From positions 124,001 to 188,000 of the forward strand of contig NZ_NWTI01000013.1 of the NCBI RefSeq assembly GCF_002531575.1: 64,000 bases of DNA, read 5' to 3'. This document shows positions 8,748 to 17,156 of the stretch, piece by piece. Source of the DNA: Bradyrhizobium sp. Y36. Lineage in GTDB: Bacteria; Pseudomonadota; Alphaproteobacteria; Rhizobiales; Xanthobacteraceae. Position numbers and translations under genes: made by a program. The notes beneath the pieces were generated by a model. The model saw nothing but the letters and a program-made list of their open reading frames with translations. It did not search any database and was not told the origin of the DNA. Positions within the stretch are counted from its first letter, which is position 1. Each line of letters starts with the position of its first letter.

Positions 8748-9311
8748 ATGGCTAAAGCGAAGAAACGCACGACCAAGAAGACCGCAGCGCGCCGACCGCG
8801 TCAGGCGCCGAAGATGCTCAGCGACCTGTTTCTGGAGACGCTGAAGGACATCTATTTCGCCGAGAACAAGATCATCAAGACCCTGCCGAAGATGGCGAAG
8901 GCCGCGCATTCGAAGGATCTGACGGCGGCCTTCAACAAGCACCTGCGCGAGACCCAGGGCCAGGTCAAGCGCCTGGAGCAGATCTTCAAGATGCTGGGCA
9001 AGCCGGCGCGCGGCAAGCCCTGCGAGGCCATCAACGGCATCACCGATGAGGGCGCCGAGATCATGAAGGACTTCAAGGGCGCACCGGCGCTCGATGCAGG
9101 ACTGCTCGCGGCCGCCCAGGCTGTCGAGCACTACGAGATCTCCCGCTACGGCACCTTGCGCACCTGGGCCGAGGAGCTCGGCATGCCGGACGCGGCAAGG
9201 CTGCTTCAGGCGACGCTCGACGAGGAAGAGGCGACCGATCATGCGCTGACCGAGCTCGCGACGTCCGTGATCAACCTCGAGGCGGAAGAAGAGTACCGCG
9301 CCGCGGCCTGA
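8748..9311 (+). CDS. YciE/YciF-type ferritin-like stress protein (DUF892)
   Basis: 187 residues with a strong AGGAGG ribosome site just before ATG 8748. A Lys/Arg-rich tail of about 20 residues precedes a four-helix bundle: LFLETLKDIYFAENKIIKTLPKM, AFNKHLRETQGQVKRLEQIF, AGLLAAAQAVEHYEISRYGTL, LLQATLDEEEATDHALTELA. The Glu, Glu-x-x-His and Glu-His positions of the ferritin-like di-iron site are present. Members are induced by osmotic and general stress; activity is unproven. Confidence 0.9.
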   Translation: MAKAKKRTTKKTAARRPRQAPKMLSDLFLETLKDIYFAENKIIKTLPKMAKAAHSKDLTAAFNKHLRETQGQVKRLEQIFKMLGKPARGKPCEAINGITDEGAEIMKDFKGAPALDAGLLAAAQAVEHYEISRYGTLRTWAEELGMPDAARLLQATLDEEEATDHALTELATSVINLEAEEEYRAAA

Positions 9312-9488
9312 TCCCTGCGCGTTGACGAGGACGAAACGCCGCGGCCCTGCCGCGGCGTTGCCGTTTGGGCCCGTGGAGCGACGTTTGTTTTTGGATCGCA
9401 CGACGGCGCATGGCACGTCAGCGCCAGCGCACTGGATTTCCCGGGAACCAGCCCCATATGCAGGCTTTCCCACCCCCGAGCCCCCAAC

Positions 9489-9872
9489 ATGCAACCGAAA
9501 AATCCCCTCGACTGGATGCTGTCCGAAGCCCTGGACTCGCTGACCCGCGCCGACCGGTTGCGCCAGCAGTTCGGCCGCCAGGACGCCTGCTGGGAGCCGC
9601 CGATCGACGTGCTGGAAACCGAGCACGAGCTCCTGATCCTGGTCGCGCTTCCCGGCGTCAATCCGGACAATGTCGAGACGCTCATTCATGACGGCGTGCT
9701 CGTCATCTCCGGTCAGCGCACCCTTCCGCCGGAGCTTCGCAACGCCCGCATCCACCGGCTCGAGCTGCCGCAGGGGCGTTTTGAGCGCCGCATTGCATTA
9801 CCGCTCGGCCGCTACGCCATCAGCCGCTTCGTGATGGACGGCTGCGTCGCTCTGCGCCTCGCCAAATCCTGA
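9489..9872 (+). CDS. Hsp20/alpha-crystallin small heat-shock protein
   Basis: 127 residues. The alpha-crystallin domain spans about 35-120: PIDVLETEHELLILVALPGVNPDNVETLIHDGVLVISGQR, then IHRLELPQGRFERRIALPLGRY. It is an ATP-independent holdase that keeps unfolding proteins soluble. The gene ends 8 bases before lon, so a chaperone and a protease are made from one message, consistent with heat-shock control. The ribosome site before ATG 9489 is poor, so the exact start is less sure. Confidence 0.88.
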   Translation: MQPKNPLDWMLSEALDSLTRADRLRQQFGRQDACWEPPIDVLETEHELLILVALPGVNPDNVETLIHDGVLVISGQRTLPPELRNARIHRLELPQGRFERRIALPLGRYAISRFVMDGCVALRLAKS

Positions 9873-9880
9873 GGTCGATC

Positions 9881-12286
9881 ATGGCCACCGAACAGATGAA
9901 CAACGAACAGACCCATAACGACGTGAAGATCCCCGACGACGCGCTGATCATCATCCCCGTGCGCGAGATGGTGCTATTCCCCGGCGCCATCGCCCCGATC
10001 GCGATCGGCCGGGCGAAGTCCATCGCCGCCGCGCAGCAGGCGCTGCGCGAGCAGCGGCCGGTCGGCATCGTCCTGCAACGCAGCCCCGAGATCGAGGAAC
10101 CCGGGCCCGACGACCTCTACCGGGTCGCGACCATCGCCAACGTCGTGCGCTACATCACCGCGCCCGACGGCACCCACCACATCGTCTGCCAGGGCGTGCA
10201 GCGCGCACGCATCCTCGACTTCCTGCCGGGGACGCCGTTCCCGGTCGCGCGCTTCCAGCAGATCCCCGAGCCGACCACGACCTCGCCCGAGATCGAGGCG
10301 CGGGCGCTGAATCTGCAGCGCCAGGCGATCGAGGCGATCGAGCTGCTGCCGCAGGCGCCGCCCGAGCTGGTCGCGATGTTCCAGAGCACCAGCGCGCCCG
10401 GCGCGCTGGCGGATCTGGCGACCTCGTTCATGGACATCAGGCCGCAGGACAAGCAGGAGGTGCTGGAGACCATCGACCTGACCCTGCGCGTCGAGAAGGT
10501 GTCGAAGCACCTGGCCGAGCGGCTGGAGGTGCTGCGCATCTCCAACGAGATCGGCCAGAAGACCAGGGCCTCTTTCGACGAGCGGCAGCGCGAGGCGATC
10601 CTGCGCGAGCAGATGGCGACGATCCAGCGCCAGCTCGGCGAAGGCGACGGCAAGGCGGCCGAGGTCGCCGAGCTGACCGCTGCGATCGCCAAGGCCAACA
10701 TGCCGCCGGAGGCGGAGGCACATGCCAAGAAGGAACTGCGCCGCTACGAGCGCATGCCTGAGGCTGCCGGTGAGGCCGGCATGGTCCGCACTTATCTGGA
10801 CTGGCTGATCGAGCTGCCCTGGGCCCTGCCCGCGGAGAAGCCGATCGACATCAAGGAGGCGCGAGCCATCCTGGATGCCGACCACTTTGGCCTCGAGAAG
10901 ATCAAGAGCCGGATCATCGAATATCTGGCGGTGCGCAAGCTGGCGCCGCAGGGCAAGGCGCCGATCCTCTGCTTCGTCGGTCCGCCCGGCGTCGGCAAGA
11001 CCTCGCTCGGACAATCCATCGCCCGCGCGATGGATCGCCCCTTCGTGCGCGTCAGCCTGGGCGGCGTGCATGACGAGGCCGAGATCCGCGGTCACCGGCG
11101 CACCTATATCGGTGCGCTGCCCGGCAACATCATCCAGGGCATCAAGAAGGCGGGCAGCCGCGCCTGCGTCATGATGCTGGACGAGATCGACAAGATGGGC
11201 CGTGGCGTGCAGGGCGATCCCTCGGCCGCGATGCTGGAGGTGCTCGACCCCGAGCAGAACGGGACGTTCCGGGACAATTACCTGGGCGTGCCCTTCGACC
11301 TGTCGCGCGTGGTGTTCATCGCGACCGCCAACATGCTGGACCAGATCCCGGGCCCGCTCTTGGACCGCATGGAGCTGATCAGCCTCGCCGGCTACACCGA
11401 GGATGAGAAGCTGGAGATCGCGCGGCGCTATCTGGTGCGGCGGCAGCTCGAGGCCAACGGCCTGACGGCCGCGCAGGCCGAGATCGAGCCGGAGGCGCTG
11501 AAGCTCGTGGTCAAGGGCTACACCCGCGAGGCCGGCGTGCGTAACCTCGAGCGCGAGATCGGCAAGCTGTTCCGCCATGCCGCGGTGCAGGTCGCCGAGG
11601 GCTCGGCTGCCAAGGTCGTGGTGACGCCGAAGGATATCGCCACCGTGCTGGGCCAGCCGCGCTTCGAGGGCGAGATCGCGCAGCGCACCAGCATTCCGGG
11701 CGTGGCCACCGGCCTTGCCTGGACGCCGGTCGGCGGCGACATCCTGTTTATCGAGGCCTCGCGCGTGCCCGGCCGCGGCGGCATGATCCTGACCGGCCAG
11801 CTCGGCGAGGTCATGCGCGAGAGCGTGCAGGCAGCGCTCACGCTGGTGAAGAGCAAGGCCGCGCAGCTCGGCATCGATCCGTCGGTCTTCGAGAAGAGCG
11901 ACATCCACGTTCACGTGCCGGCGGGGGCCACCCCGAAGGACGGACCGAGCGCGGGCGTTGCGATGTTCACGGCGCTGACGTCACTGCTCACCAATCGCAC
12001 GGTGAGGAGCGACACGGCGATGACCGGCGAGATCTCGCTGCGCGGCCTGGTGCTGCCGGTCGGCGGCATCAAGGAGAAGGTGGTGGCGGCTGCGGCGGCG
12101 GGCCTGAAGCGGGTCATGCTGCCGGCACGCAACAAGCGGGACTACGACGACATCCCGAAGAGCGCACGGGACAACCTCGAATTCATCTGGCTGGAGCGCG
12201 TCGACGAAGCCATCGCCGCGGCGCTCGAGCCGGTCGAGGCCCAAGTCAATGCGAAGGTCGATGCGAAGGTCGAAGCGGCGGAGTGA
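9881..12286 (+). CDS. lon: ATP-dependent Lon protease (endopeptidase La)
   Basis: 801 residues. The Lon N-terminal substrate domain covers about 20-215 (IIPVREMVLFPGAIAPIAIG), a coiled-coil follows, and the AAA+ module has Walker A GPPGVGKTS (from residue 367), Walker B CVMMLDEIDKMG and the GHRRTYIGALPG loop. The protease domain has catalytic Ser690 in PKDGPSAGVAMF and the paired Lys in LPVGGIKEKVVAA. The C-terminal tail is Lys/Glu/Val repetitive (VNAKVDAKVEAAE). Because it is tied to hsp20 rather than to clpX, this may be a second, stress-specific Lon; that is inference from context. Confidence 0.95.
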   Translation: MATEQMNNEQTHNDVKIPDDALIIIPVREMVLFPGAIAPIAIGRAKSIAAAQQALREQRPVGIVLQRSPEIEEPGPDDLYRVATIANVVRYITAPDGTHHIVCQGVQRARILDFLPGTPFPVARFQQIPEPTTTSPEIEARALNLQRQAIEAIELLPQAPPELVAMFQSTSAPGALADLATSFMDIRPQDKQEVLETIDLTLRVEKVSKHLAERLEVLRISNEIGQKTRASFDERQREAILREQMATIQRQLGEGDGKAAEVAELTAAIAKANMPPEAEAHAKKELRRYERMPEAAGEAGMVRTYLDWLIELPWALPAEKPIDIKEARAILDADHFGLEKIKSRIIEYLAVRKLAPQGKAPILCFVGPPGVGKTSLGQSIARAMDRPFVRVSLGGVHDEAEIRGHRRTYIGALPGNIIQGIKKAGSRACVMMLDEIDKMGRGVQGDPSAAMLEVLDPEQNGTFRDNYLGVPFDLSRVVFIATANMLDQIPGPLLDRMELISLAGYTEDEKLEIARRYLVRRQLEANGLTAAQAEIEPEALKLVVKGYTREAGVRNLEREIGKLFRHAAVQVAEGSAAKVVVTPKDIATVLGQPRFEGEIAQRTSIPGVATGLAWTPVGGDILFIEASRVPGRGGMILTGQLGEVMRESVQAALTLVKSKAAQLGIDPSVFEKSDIHVHVPAGATPKDGPSAGVAMFTALTSLLTNRTVRSDTAMTGEISLRGLVLPVGGIKEKVVAAAAAGLKRVMLPARNKRDYDDIPKSARDNLEFIWLERVDEAIAAALEPVEAQVNAKVDAKVEAAE

Positions 12287-12291
12287 CTACG

Positions 12292-12447
12292 ATGAAGAAA
12301 CTGCTGGAAGAAGCGAAGCGATCGCGGAAAACGCAGCGGCTGCGCCAGCTGCTCGGTCGTGCCGTCGACCGGGTTCGCGATGCACTGGCAGCACCCGAGC
12401 CGCGGCTTCAGCCGATCCCGGTCCGGGTGAAGCGCCGCAAGGGTTGA
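12292..12447 (+). CDS. 51-residue basic ORF immediately after lon, unknown
   Basis: ATG 12292 lies 5 bases after the lon stop and the frame ends at TGA 12445-12447. The product begins MKKLLEEAKRSRKTQRLRQ and ends PVRVKRRKG; about a third of the residues are Lys or Arg, with a likely amphipathic first half. No family recognised. The tight spacing to lon and the terminator just after it suggest a real last gene of the hsp20-lon unit. No good ribosome site is visible, so coupling to lon translation would be needed. Confidence 0.5.
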   Translation: MKKLLEEAKRSRKTQRLRQLLGRAVDRVRDALAAPEPRLQPIPVRVKRRKG

Positions 12448-12483
12448 GCCCTCCGTCTCAGGCCCTCGCGGCTGCCCCAAACA

Positions 12484-12513
12484 AAAGGCCCCCTCCAACC
12501 TGAGGGGGCCTTT
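12484..12513. terminator. Rho-independent terminator between convergent lon unit and HU gene
   Basis: Stem AAAGGCCCCCTC pairs with GAGGGGGCCTTT around a 6-base loop. The A- and T-runs on the two flanks allow it to act in both directions, ending the hsp20-lon unit from the left and the HU gene from the right. Confidence 0.85.
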
Positions 12514-12519
12514 GCGTTG

Positions 12520-12822
12520 TTAGCCCACGGCGTCCTTGGCCGCCTTGACCGGGCGGGCGCGGACGATCTTGCGGGCCGGCTTGGCCTTGAACATCATCTC
12601 TTCGCCCGTGAACGGGTTGGTGCCCTTGCGAGCCTTGGTCGCGGGCTTCTTGATGACCACGAACTTGGCGAAGCCCGGCACCAGGAACAGGCCGTTCTTC
12701 TTGAGCTCCTTGTGACCGACGTCGGTCAGCGTCTCCATGACGTTCTTGACGTCGCGCTTGGAAAGCTCAGTGGCGGTCGCAATCTTTTCGATCAACTGCG
12801 ATTTGGACATTTGGGTTGCCAT
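12520..12822 (-). CDS. HU-family DNA-binding protein
   Basis: 100 residues from ATG 12822 with GAGGAGA upstream. MSKSQLIEKIATATELSKRDVKNVMETL is the helical dimer part and LVPGFAKFVVIKKPATKARKGTNPFTGEEMMFKAKPARKIVRARP is the DNA-embracing arm with its NPFTGE tip. A nucleoid protein that bends DNA. The C-terminal tail VKAAKDAVG is slightly longer than in short HU proteins. A separate IHF assignment is not supported. Confidence 0.93.
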   Translation of the reverse strand: MATQMSKSQLIEKIATATELSKRDVKNVMETLTDVGHKELKKNGLFLVPGFAKFVVIKKPATKARKGTNPFTGEEMMFKAKPARKIVRARPVKAAKDAVG

Positions 12823-13052
12823 CGTGTCTCCTCTGATTCGTGACGGCTGCATATTAGACCAACCGGCGAAGGCCTATAGCCTTCTGCACAGTTTTGTCGC
12901 GGTTTTACGGGCATTTTTGGCCCTCTGTGGCAAAAAACCCTGCATTTTAGCCACTTCCAGTGCGGAAGGAGCCTCGAGCAGCGGATTTTGCCTTGTTTCA
13001 AAGGCCCGCACGACATCTTGCTAGAACTGATTCGCCGCTTTCGACAAGCGAA

Positions 13053-13085
13053 GACCGGCCTCTTTGTGAAAGGCCGGTCGTTTTT
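13053..13085 (+). terminator. Orphan Rho-independent terminator; possible end of a small RNA
   Basis: GACCGGCC (13053-13060) pairs with GGCCGGTC (13072-13079) and is followed by GTTTTT on the plus strand. No plus-strand gene precedes it: the interval 12823-13165 lies upstream of the minus-strand HU gene and downstream of the minus-strand thiolase. It may end an unannotated plus-strand small RNA within about 12,860-13,085. On the minus strand the hairpin is not followed by a T-run. Confidence 0.55.
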
Positions 13086-13165
13086 CACCCTGAAATATAA
13101 GGGTCGGATCGCATGTCGCGGTCTTCCTGCCCGTAAAAACAGGGAGAAAGCGAGAGGTCGATCGG

Positions 13166-14398
13166 CTAGACGCGCTCGATGATGATGGCCGGCGCCATGC
13201 CGCCGGCGGCGCACATGGTGACGAGACCGCGCTTGAGATCACGCCGTTCGAGTTCGTCGAGCACGGTGCCGATCAGGATCGAACCGGTGGCGCCGATGGG
13301 ATGACCGAGCGCGATCGAGCCGCCGTTGACGTTGACCTTGGCGCGATCGAGCTTGAGGTCGCGGATATATTTTTCCGCCACGACCGCAAAGGCCTCGTTG
13401 ATCTCGAACAGGTCGATGTCGTCGATGGTCAGCCCCGCCTTCGCCAGCACCTTGCGCGTCGCCGGGACCGGCGCGTTCAGCATCAGGGTCGGCGAGTCCC
13501 CCATATTCGCCATCGCCACCACGCGGGCGCGGGCCTTGAGGCCATGCGCCCTCGCGTAAGCGGGCGAGGCCAGCAGGATCGCGGCGGCGCCGTCGACGAC
13601 GCCGGACGAATTGCCGGCATGGTGCACGAAGTCGATCTCGAGGTCAGGATATTTCTGCAGGATCAGGCCGCGATAGGTCGTGCCCTTGTCGTCGAGCGCG
13701 TAGTCGGCAATTGCGGGGAATGCCGGCTTCAGTCCGCTGAGCCCCTCCATCGTGGTCTGCGGCCGGGGATACTCCTCGTGGTCGAGCGCAAGGCTGCCGT
13801 CCTCGCGGTGAACAGGCACGAGGCTCTTCTTGAAGTACCCGTTCGCCATGGCATGCGCGGCACGCTTCTGGCTCTCCAGTCCGAGCGCGTCGACATCCCG
13901 TCGCGTGATGCCTTCCATGGTCGCGATCGCGTCCGCGCAGACGCCCTGATGCGACTGTGGATGCCTGGCGCGCAGATGCAGATTGCCGTTGTCCATCATC
14001 ATCGGACCCGAGCCACGGCGCCCTTCCATCGACATCATCTCGCAGCCGCCGGCGATGACGAGGTCCTCGGACCCCGCCATGATCGAGGACGCCGCCATGT
14101 TGACGCTGGTGATGCCGGAACCGCAAAATCGATCCAGCGTCACGGCGCTGGCGCGTACGTCGTAGCCGGCATCGAGCGCCGACATCCGGCCGAGATCGCC
14201 GCTTTGGGTCGCGACCTGCGCGCTGCAGCCCCAGACGATGTCGTCGACGTCGGCGGTATCGATGCCGGTACGCTCCGCGAGCGCGCCCAGCACGGTGGCG
14301 CCGAGCTGCTGCGGATGAATGCCCGAAAGCGCTCCCTTGCCGGCCTTGCCGACACCGCGCGGGGTCCGGCAGGCATCGATGATCAGCGCGTCGGTCAT
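13166..14398 (-). CDS. Acetyl-CoA C-acetyltransferase (thiolase)
   Basis: 410 residues. LDRFCGSGITSVNMAA holds the acyl-accepting Cys, NEAFAVV and ALGHPIGATGSILIGT hold the catalytic His, and CAAGGMAPAIIIERV holds the second Cys. The first residues TDALIIDACRTPRGVGKAGKGALSGIHPQQLGATVL are typical. It condenses or cleaves 3-ketoacyl-CoA in the cytoplasm; the family covers both degradative and biosynthetic enzymes and the sequence does not decide. It stands alone, with a GC hairpin at 14482 on its upstream side. Confidence 0.93.
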   Translation of the reverse strand: MTDALIIDACRTPRGVGKAGKGALSGIHPQQLGATVLGALAERTGIDTADVDDIVWGCSAQVATQSGDLGRMSALDAGYDVRASAVTLDRFCGSGITSVNMAASSIMAGSEDLVIAGGCEMMSMEGRRGSGPMMMDNGNLHLRARHPQSHQGVCADAIATMEGITRRDVDALGLESQKRAAHAMANGYFKKSLVPVHREDGSLALDHEEYPRPQTTMEGLSGLKPAFPAIADYALDDKGTTYRGLILQKYPDLEIDFVHHAGNSSGVVDGAAAILLASPAYARAHGLKARARVVAMANMGDSPTLMLNAPVPATRKVLAKAGLTIDDIDLFEINEAFAVVAEKYIRDLKLDRAKVNVNGGSIALGHPIGATGSILIGTVLDELERRDLKRGLVTMCAAGGMAPAIIIERV

Positions 14399-14481
14399 GG
14401 GCGTTATCCTCTTGTTGTGAGTGTTGAGAGGTTTGTGGGTCAGGAGATGAGGTGAGTCAATGCGGTGAGCCTTCCCTTCGC

Positions 14482-14501
14482 CCTCCCCGCTTGCGGGGAG
14501 G
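14482..14501. repeat. GC-rich hairpin, remnant of a dispersed palindrome
   Basis: CCTCCCCGC pairs with GCGGGGAGG across a two-base loop in the 123-base gap between the glycosidase and thiolase genes. There is no T-run, so it is not a convincing terminator. Confidence 0.45.
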
Positions 14502-14521
14502 ACGAAGACACCAAAACGCCG

Positions 14522-15982
14522 CTACACCCCCGCCGCGTTCCTCGCGATCACGTTGCGGTAGAAGCTCGCACTGAGCTTCGGCGTGCGCACCTGGGTGTCG
14601 AAATTGACATGGTACAGCCCGAAACGCTTGTTCAAGCCATACACCCATTCGAAATTGTCCATCAGGCTCCAGAGGAAATAGCCGCGCACCGGCACGCCTT
14701 CCGCCGTGGCGCGCTGGAGCTGGGCGAGATAGTTGCGCAGGTACATGATGCGGTCGGTGTCGTAGATCTTGCCATCCTGCGTCACGACGTCGTCGCCGGA
14801 TGCACCGTTCTCGCTGATGTAGATCGCATCCGTCTTCCAGATCGTGGCCGCCAGCTTCGGGACCCAATAGAGCGTCTCGGGCCCGACGCGCAGCCAGTCG
14901 GAGTTCATATGCGGGAACGATTTCGGGATCGGCAGCGGCACGAAACCCGCGCCCTGGTCGGAGGCCACCACGTAGTGCTGCGGCGCGTAGATGTTGAGGC
15001 CGAGGAAGTCGACCGGCGAGGAGATGATCTTCAGCTCCGCCTCGGTGTGTTTCGGTGCGTCGGCGCCGGCGAATTTCAGAAAGGCGTCGGTGTAGCGGCC
15101 GGTCATGATGACATTGAGATAGCCGGCGTTCATTTCGCGCAGCGCAATTCCCGCGGCACGCACATTCTCCGGCGTGTCGATCGCGGGCACGCAGGCATCG
15201 ACGTTTTCGGCCGGGCCGACCCTGGTGCCGCGGCGGCCATGGGCGCGCACCGCCTGCACCGCGAGCCCATGCGCCAGCGCGCTGTTGTGCCTGATCTGGT
15301 TGACCTCGGCTTGCGGCAGCGTCAGGCCGGGCGCGTCGATGCCGATGCCGTAGCCGAAATAGACGAAGCGGCCGCTCTCGTTCAGCGTGAACACGTTCCT
15401 GACGCGGTCGGTCAGATGCTCGGCGACATAGGCCGCATAGTCGCCGAAGATCTTGCAGGTCTCGGTCGAGCGCCAGCCGCCGAAGCGGTCCTGAAGCGAT
15501 TGCGGCAGGTCCCAATGATAGAGCGTCAGCCACGGCTCGATGCCGTTCTTCAAGAGCTCGTCGACGAGACGATTGTAGAAGTCGAGACCTTTCGGGTTCG
15601 GCTTGCCATCACCGTCCGGAAACACCCGGGGCCAGGCCACCGAGAAACGATAGGCCTTGCAGCCGAGCGCCTTGATGAGCGCGACGTCCTCCTTGTAGCG
15701 GTGATAGTGCTCGTTGGCGCGGTCGCCGGTGGTGCCGTCCTCGATCTTGCCGGGGATGCGCACGAACTTGTCCCAGATCGAGGCCCCTCGCCCGTCCTCG
15801 TTGACCGCACCCTCGACCTGGTAGGACGAGGTCGCCGTGCCCCAGACGAAGCCGGCCGGAAAGCCAGCGGTGCTGCGCGCCCGGGCCTGCTTGGCCTCGG
15901 CTGCCTCCAGAGGACTTGCCATTCCGGCCGCGGACAATCCCGCCAGCTTGGCAAACTGGCGACGCGACACCTTCTCCGACAT
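14522..15982 (-). CDS. GH1 family beta-glucosidase with Tat-type signal
   Basis: 486 residues from ATG 15982. The N-terminus MSEKVSRRQFAKLAGLSAAGMASPLEAAEA carries a twin-arginine motif, predicting export already folded. The GH1 domain starts FPAGFVWGTATSSYQVEGA; the acid/base Glu is in FTLNESG (usually TFNEP) and the nucleophile in IYISENGAS. Also seen are YHWDLPQSLQDRFGGW and the C-terminal YFLWSLMDNFEWVYGLNKRFGLYHV. It would hydrolyse beta-glucosides in the periplasm. Most bacterial GH1 enzymes are cytoplasmic, so the leader is unusual. Confidence 0.92.
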   Translation of the reverse strand: MSEKVSRRQFAKLAGLSAAGMASPLEAAEAKQARARSTAGFPAGFVWGTATSSYQVEGAVNEDGRGASIWDKFVRIPGKIEDGTTGDRANEHYHRYKEDVALIKALGCKAYRFSVAWPRVFPDGDGKPNPKGLDFYNRLVDELLKNGIEPWLTLYHWDLPQSLQDRFGGWRSTETCKIFGDYAAYVAEHLTDRVRNVFTLNESGRFVYFGYGIGIDAPGLTLPQAEVNQIRHNSALAHGLAVQAVRAHGRRGTRVGPAENVDACVPAIDTPENVRAAGIALREMNAGYLNVIMTGRYTDAFLKFAGADAPKHTEAELKIISSPVDFLGLNIYAPQHYVVASDQGAGFVPLPIPKSFPHMNSDWLRVGPETLYWVPKLAATIWKTDAIYISENGASGDDVVTQDGKIYDTDRIMYLRNYLAQLQRATAEGVPVRGYFLWSLMDNFEWVYGLNKRFGLYHVNFDTQVRTPKLSASFYRNVIARNAAGV

Positions 15983-16104
15983 GCGATGCTGTCCCCGATG
16001 CTTGTTGCGGGCGCACAATGACGGGTCGCAGGCGATTTGAGAAGCAGCGGAGGCAAGCCTTGACGATGCAAAAATGCAGAAGGGCACGCCCGTTCTGCAG
16101 ACCG

Positions 16105-17082
16105 CTATTCAGGCTCGATGCCAAGCCCTTGAATGATCTTGCCTGACGAGGCGAGCTGGTCTTCGAGGAACCGCTTTGCGCCCATGGGCGTCACCGCATC
16201 GCCGACACGGACATCGAATCCGAGTGTGGGAGCCCGCTCGCGCACGTCGGACGATTCGAGGGCGCGTGCAATCTCGGCACTCAGCTTTTCGACGACGTCA
16301 GCCGGGGTGCCGGCCGGGGCCATGAACATGAACCAGCCCTGGAGATCGACGCTCTGCAGCGTCTCCGCAATTGCAGGAACGTCCGGCAGCGAATCCAGCC
16401 GCCTGGCGCCGGCAACGGCCACCGGGCGGAGCGTACCTGCCTTGATGAAGGCCTCGGCGATGGAGGCCGACTGGATCGTCACCTGGATGCGGCCCGAGAT
16501 CGCGTCCTGCACGGCATTCGTGGTCGTATTGTAGGGGATCAGGACGAAGCCCGTTCCGGCGCTCTTGTTGATGGCCTGGGCGATCAGACCCGAGAGGTTG
16601 CGCGCACCGTCCACGGCCAGGCTGAGGGAACCCGGCGCCGATTGCTCGAGCTTGATCAATTCCGGCAGCGTATTGGCCTTCACCTCGGGATTGACGAGCA
16701 GGACGTGGTTGCTCTTCGCCACCATCGCGACCGGCACGAAGTCCTTGACGGGATCATAGGGAAGCTTCTTGAAAGTGTAGGGATTGGTGACGAGCGCGGC
16801 CGACGTCGCAAACAGCAACGTGTAGCCGTCCGGAGCGGCACGGGCGACCGATTGGGTGCCGACGAGATTTGCGGCGCCAGGACGATTCTCCACGACGAAT
16901 TGCTGACCGAGGACCCGCGAGAGCTTTTCGGTGATGAGACGGCACATCACGTCCGGGCTGTTGCCCGCCGGCTGCGGCACGACGACCGTCACGGGCCGCT
17001 GCGGCCACAATTGCGCAGAGGCCGGAAGCGACAGGCAGAGCGCAGCGCCGGCGAGCAGCACGCGACGGGACAGTCCGGACAT
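16105..17082 (-). CDS. Tripartite tricarboxylate transporter (Bug/TctC) solute receptor
   Basis: 325 residues with signal peptide MSGLSRRVLLAGAALCLSLPASAQ and a GGGAGG ribosome site. WPQRPVTVVVPQPAGNSPDVMCRLITEKLSRVLGQQFVVENRPGAANLVGTQSVARAAPDGYTLLF is the Bug signature. These periplasmic receptors bind carboxylates and other small anions; no TctA/TctB membrane genes are nearby, which is common for Bug proteins. It follows the aromatic-degradation genes on the same strand (gap 74 bases), suggesting its ligand is an aromatic acid from that pathway. Confidence 0.92.
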   Translation of the reverse strand: MSGLSRRVLLAGAALCLSLPASAQLWPQRPVTVVVPQPAGNSPDVMCRLITEKLSRVLGQQFVVENRPGAANLVGTQSVARAAPDGYTLLFATSAALVTNPYTFKKLPYDPVKDFVPVAMVAKSNHVLLVNPEVKANTLPELIKLEQSAPGSLSLAVDGARNLSGLIAQAINKSAGTGFVLIPYNTTTNAVQDAISGRIQVTIQSASIAEAFIKAGTLRPVAVAGARRLDSLPDVPAIAETLQSVDLQGWFMFMAPAGTPADVVEKLSAEIARALESSDVRERAPTLGFDVRVGDAVTPMGAKRFLEDQLASSGKIIQGLGIEPE

Positions 17083-17156
17083 GGTGTTCCTCCCTGGAAG
17101 ATCCCGCTTTGCGGGTTTTTATGGTTCGCTCGCCGCCGCCGGCGGCCGACGTTCGG

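Noticed and set aside
17102..17119. CCCGC-TTT-GCGGG hairpin with T-run on the plus strand
   Set aside because: Would terminate plus-strand transcription where no plus-strand gene exists; the stem is only 4-5 bp, so it was not listed as a terminator.
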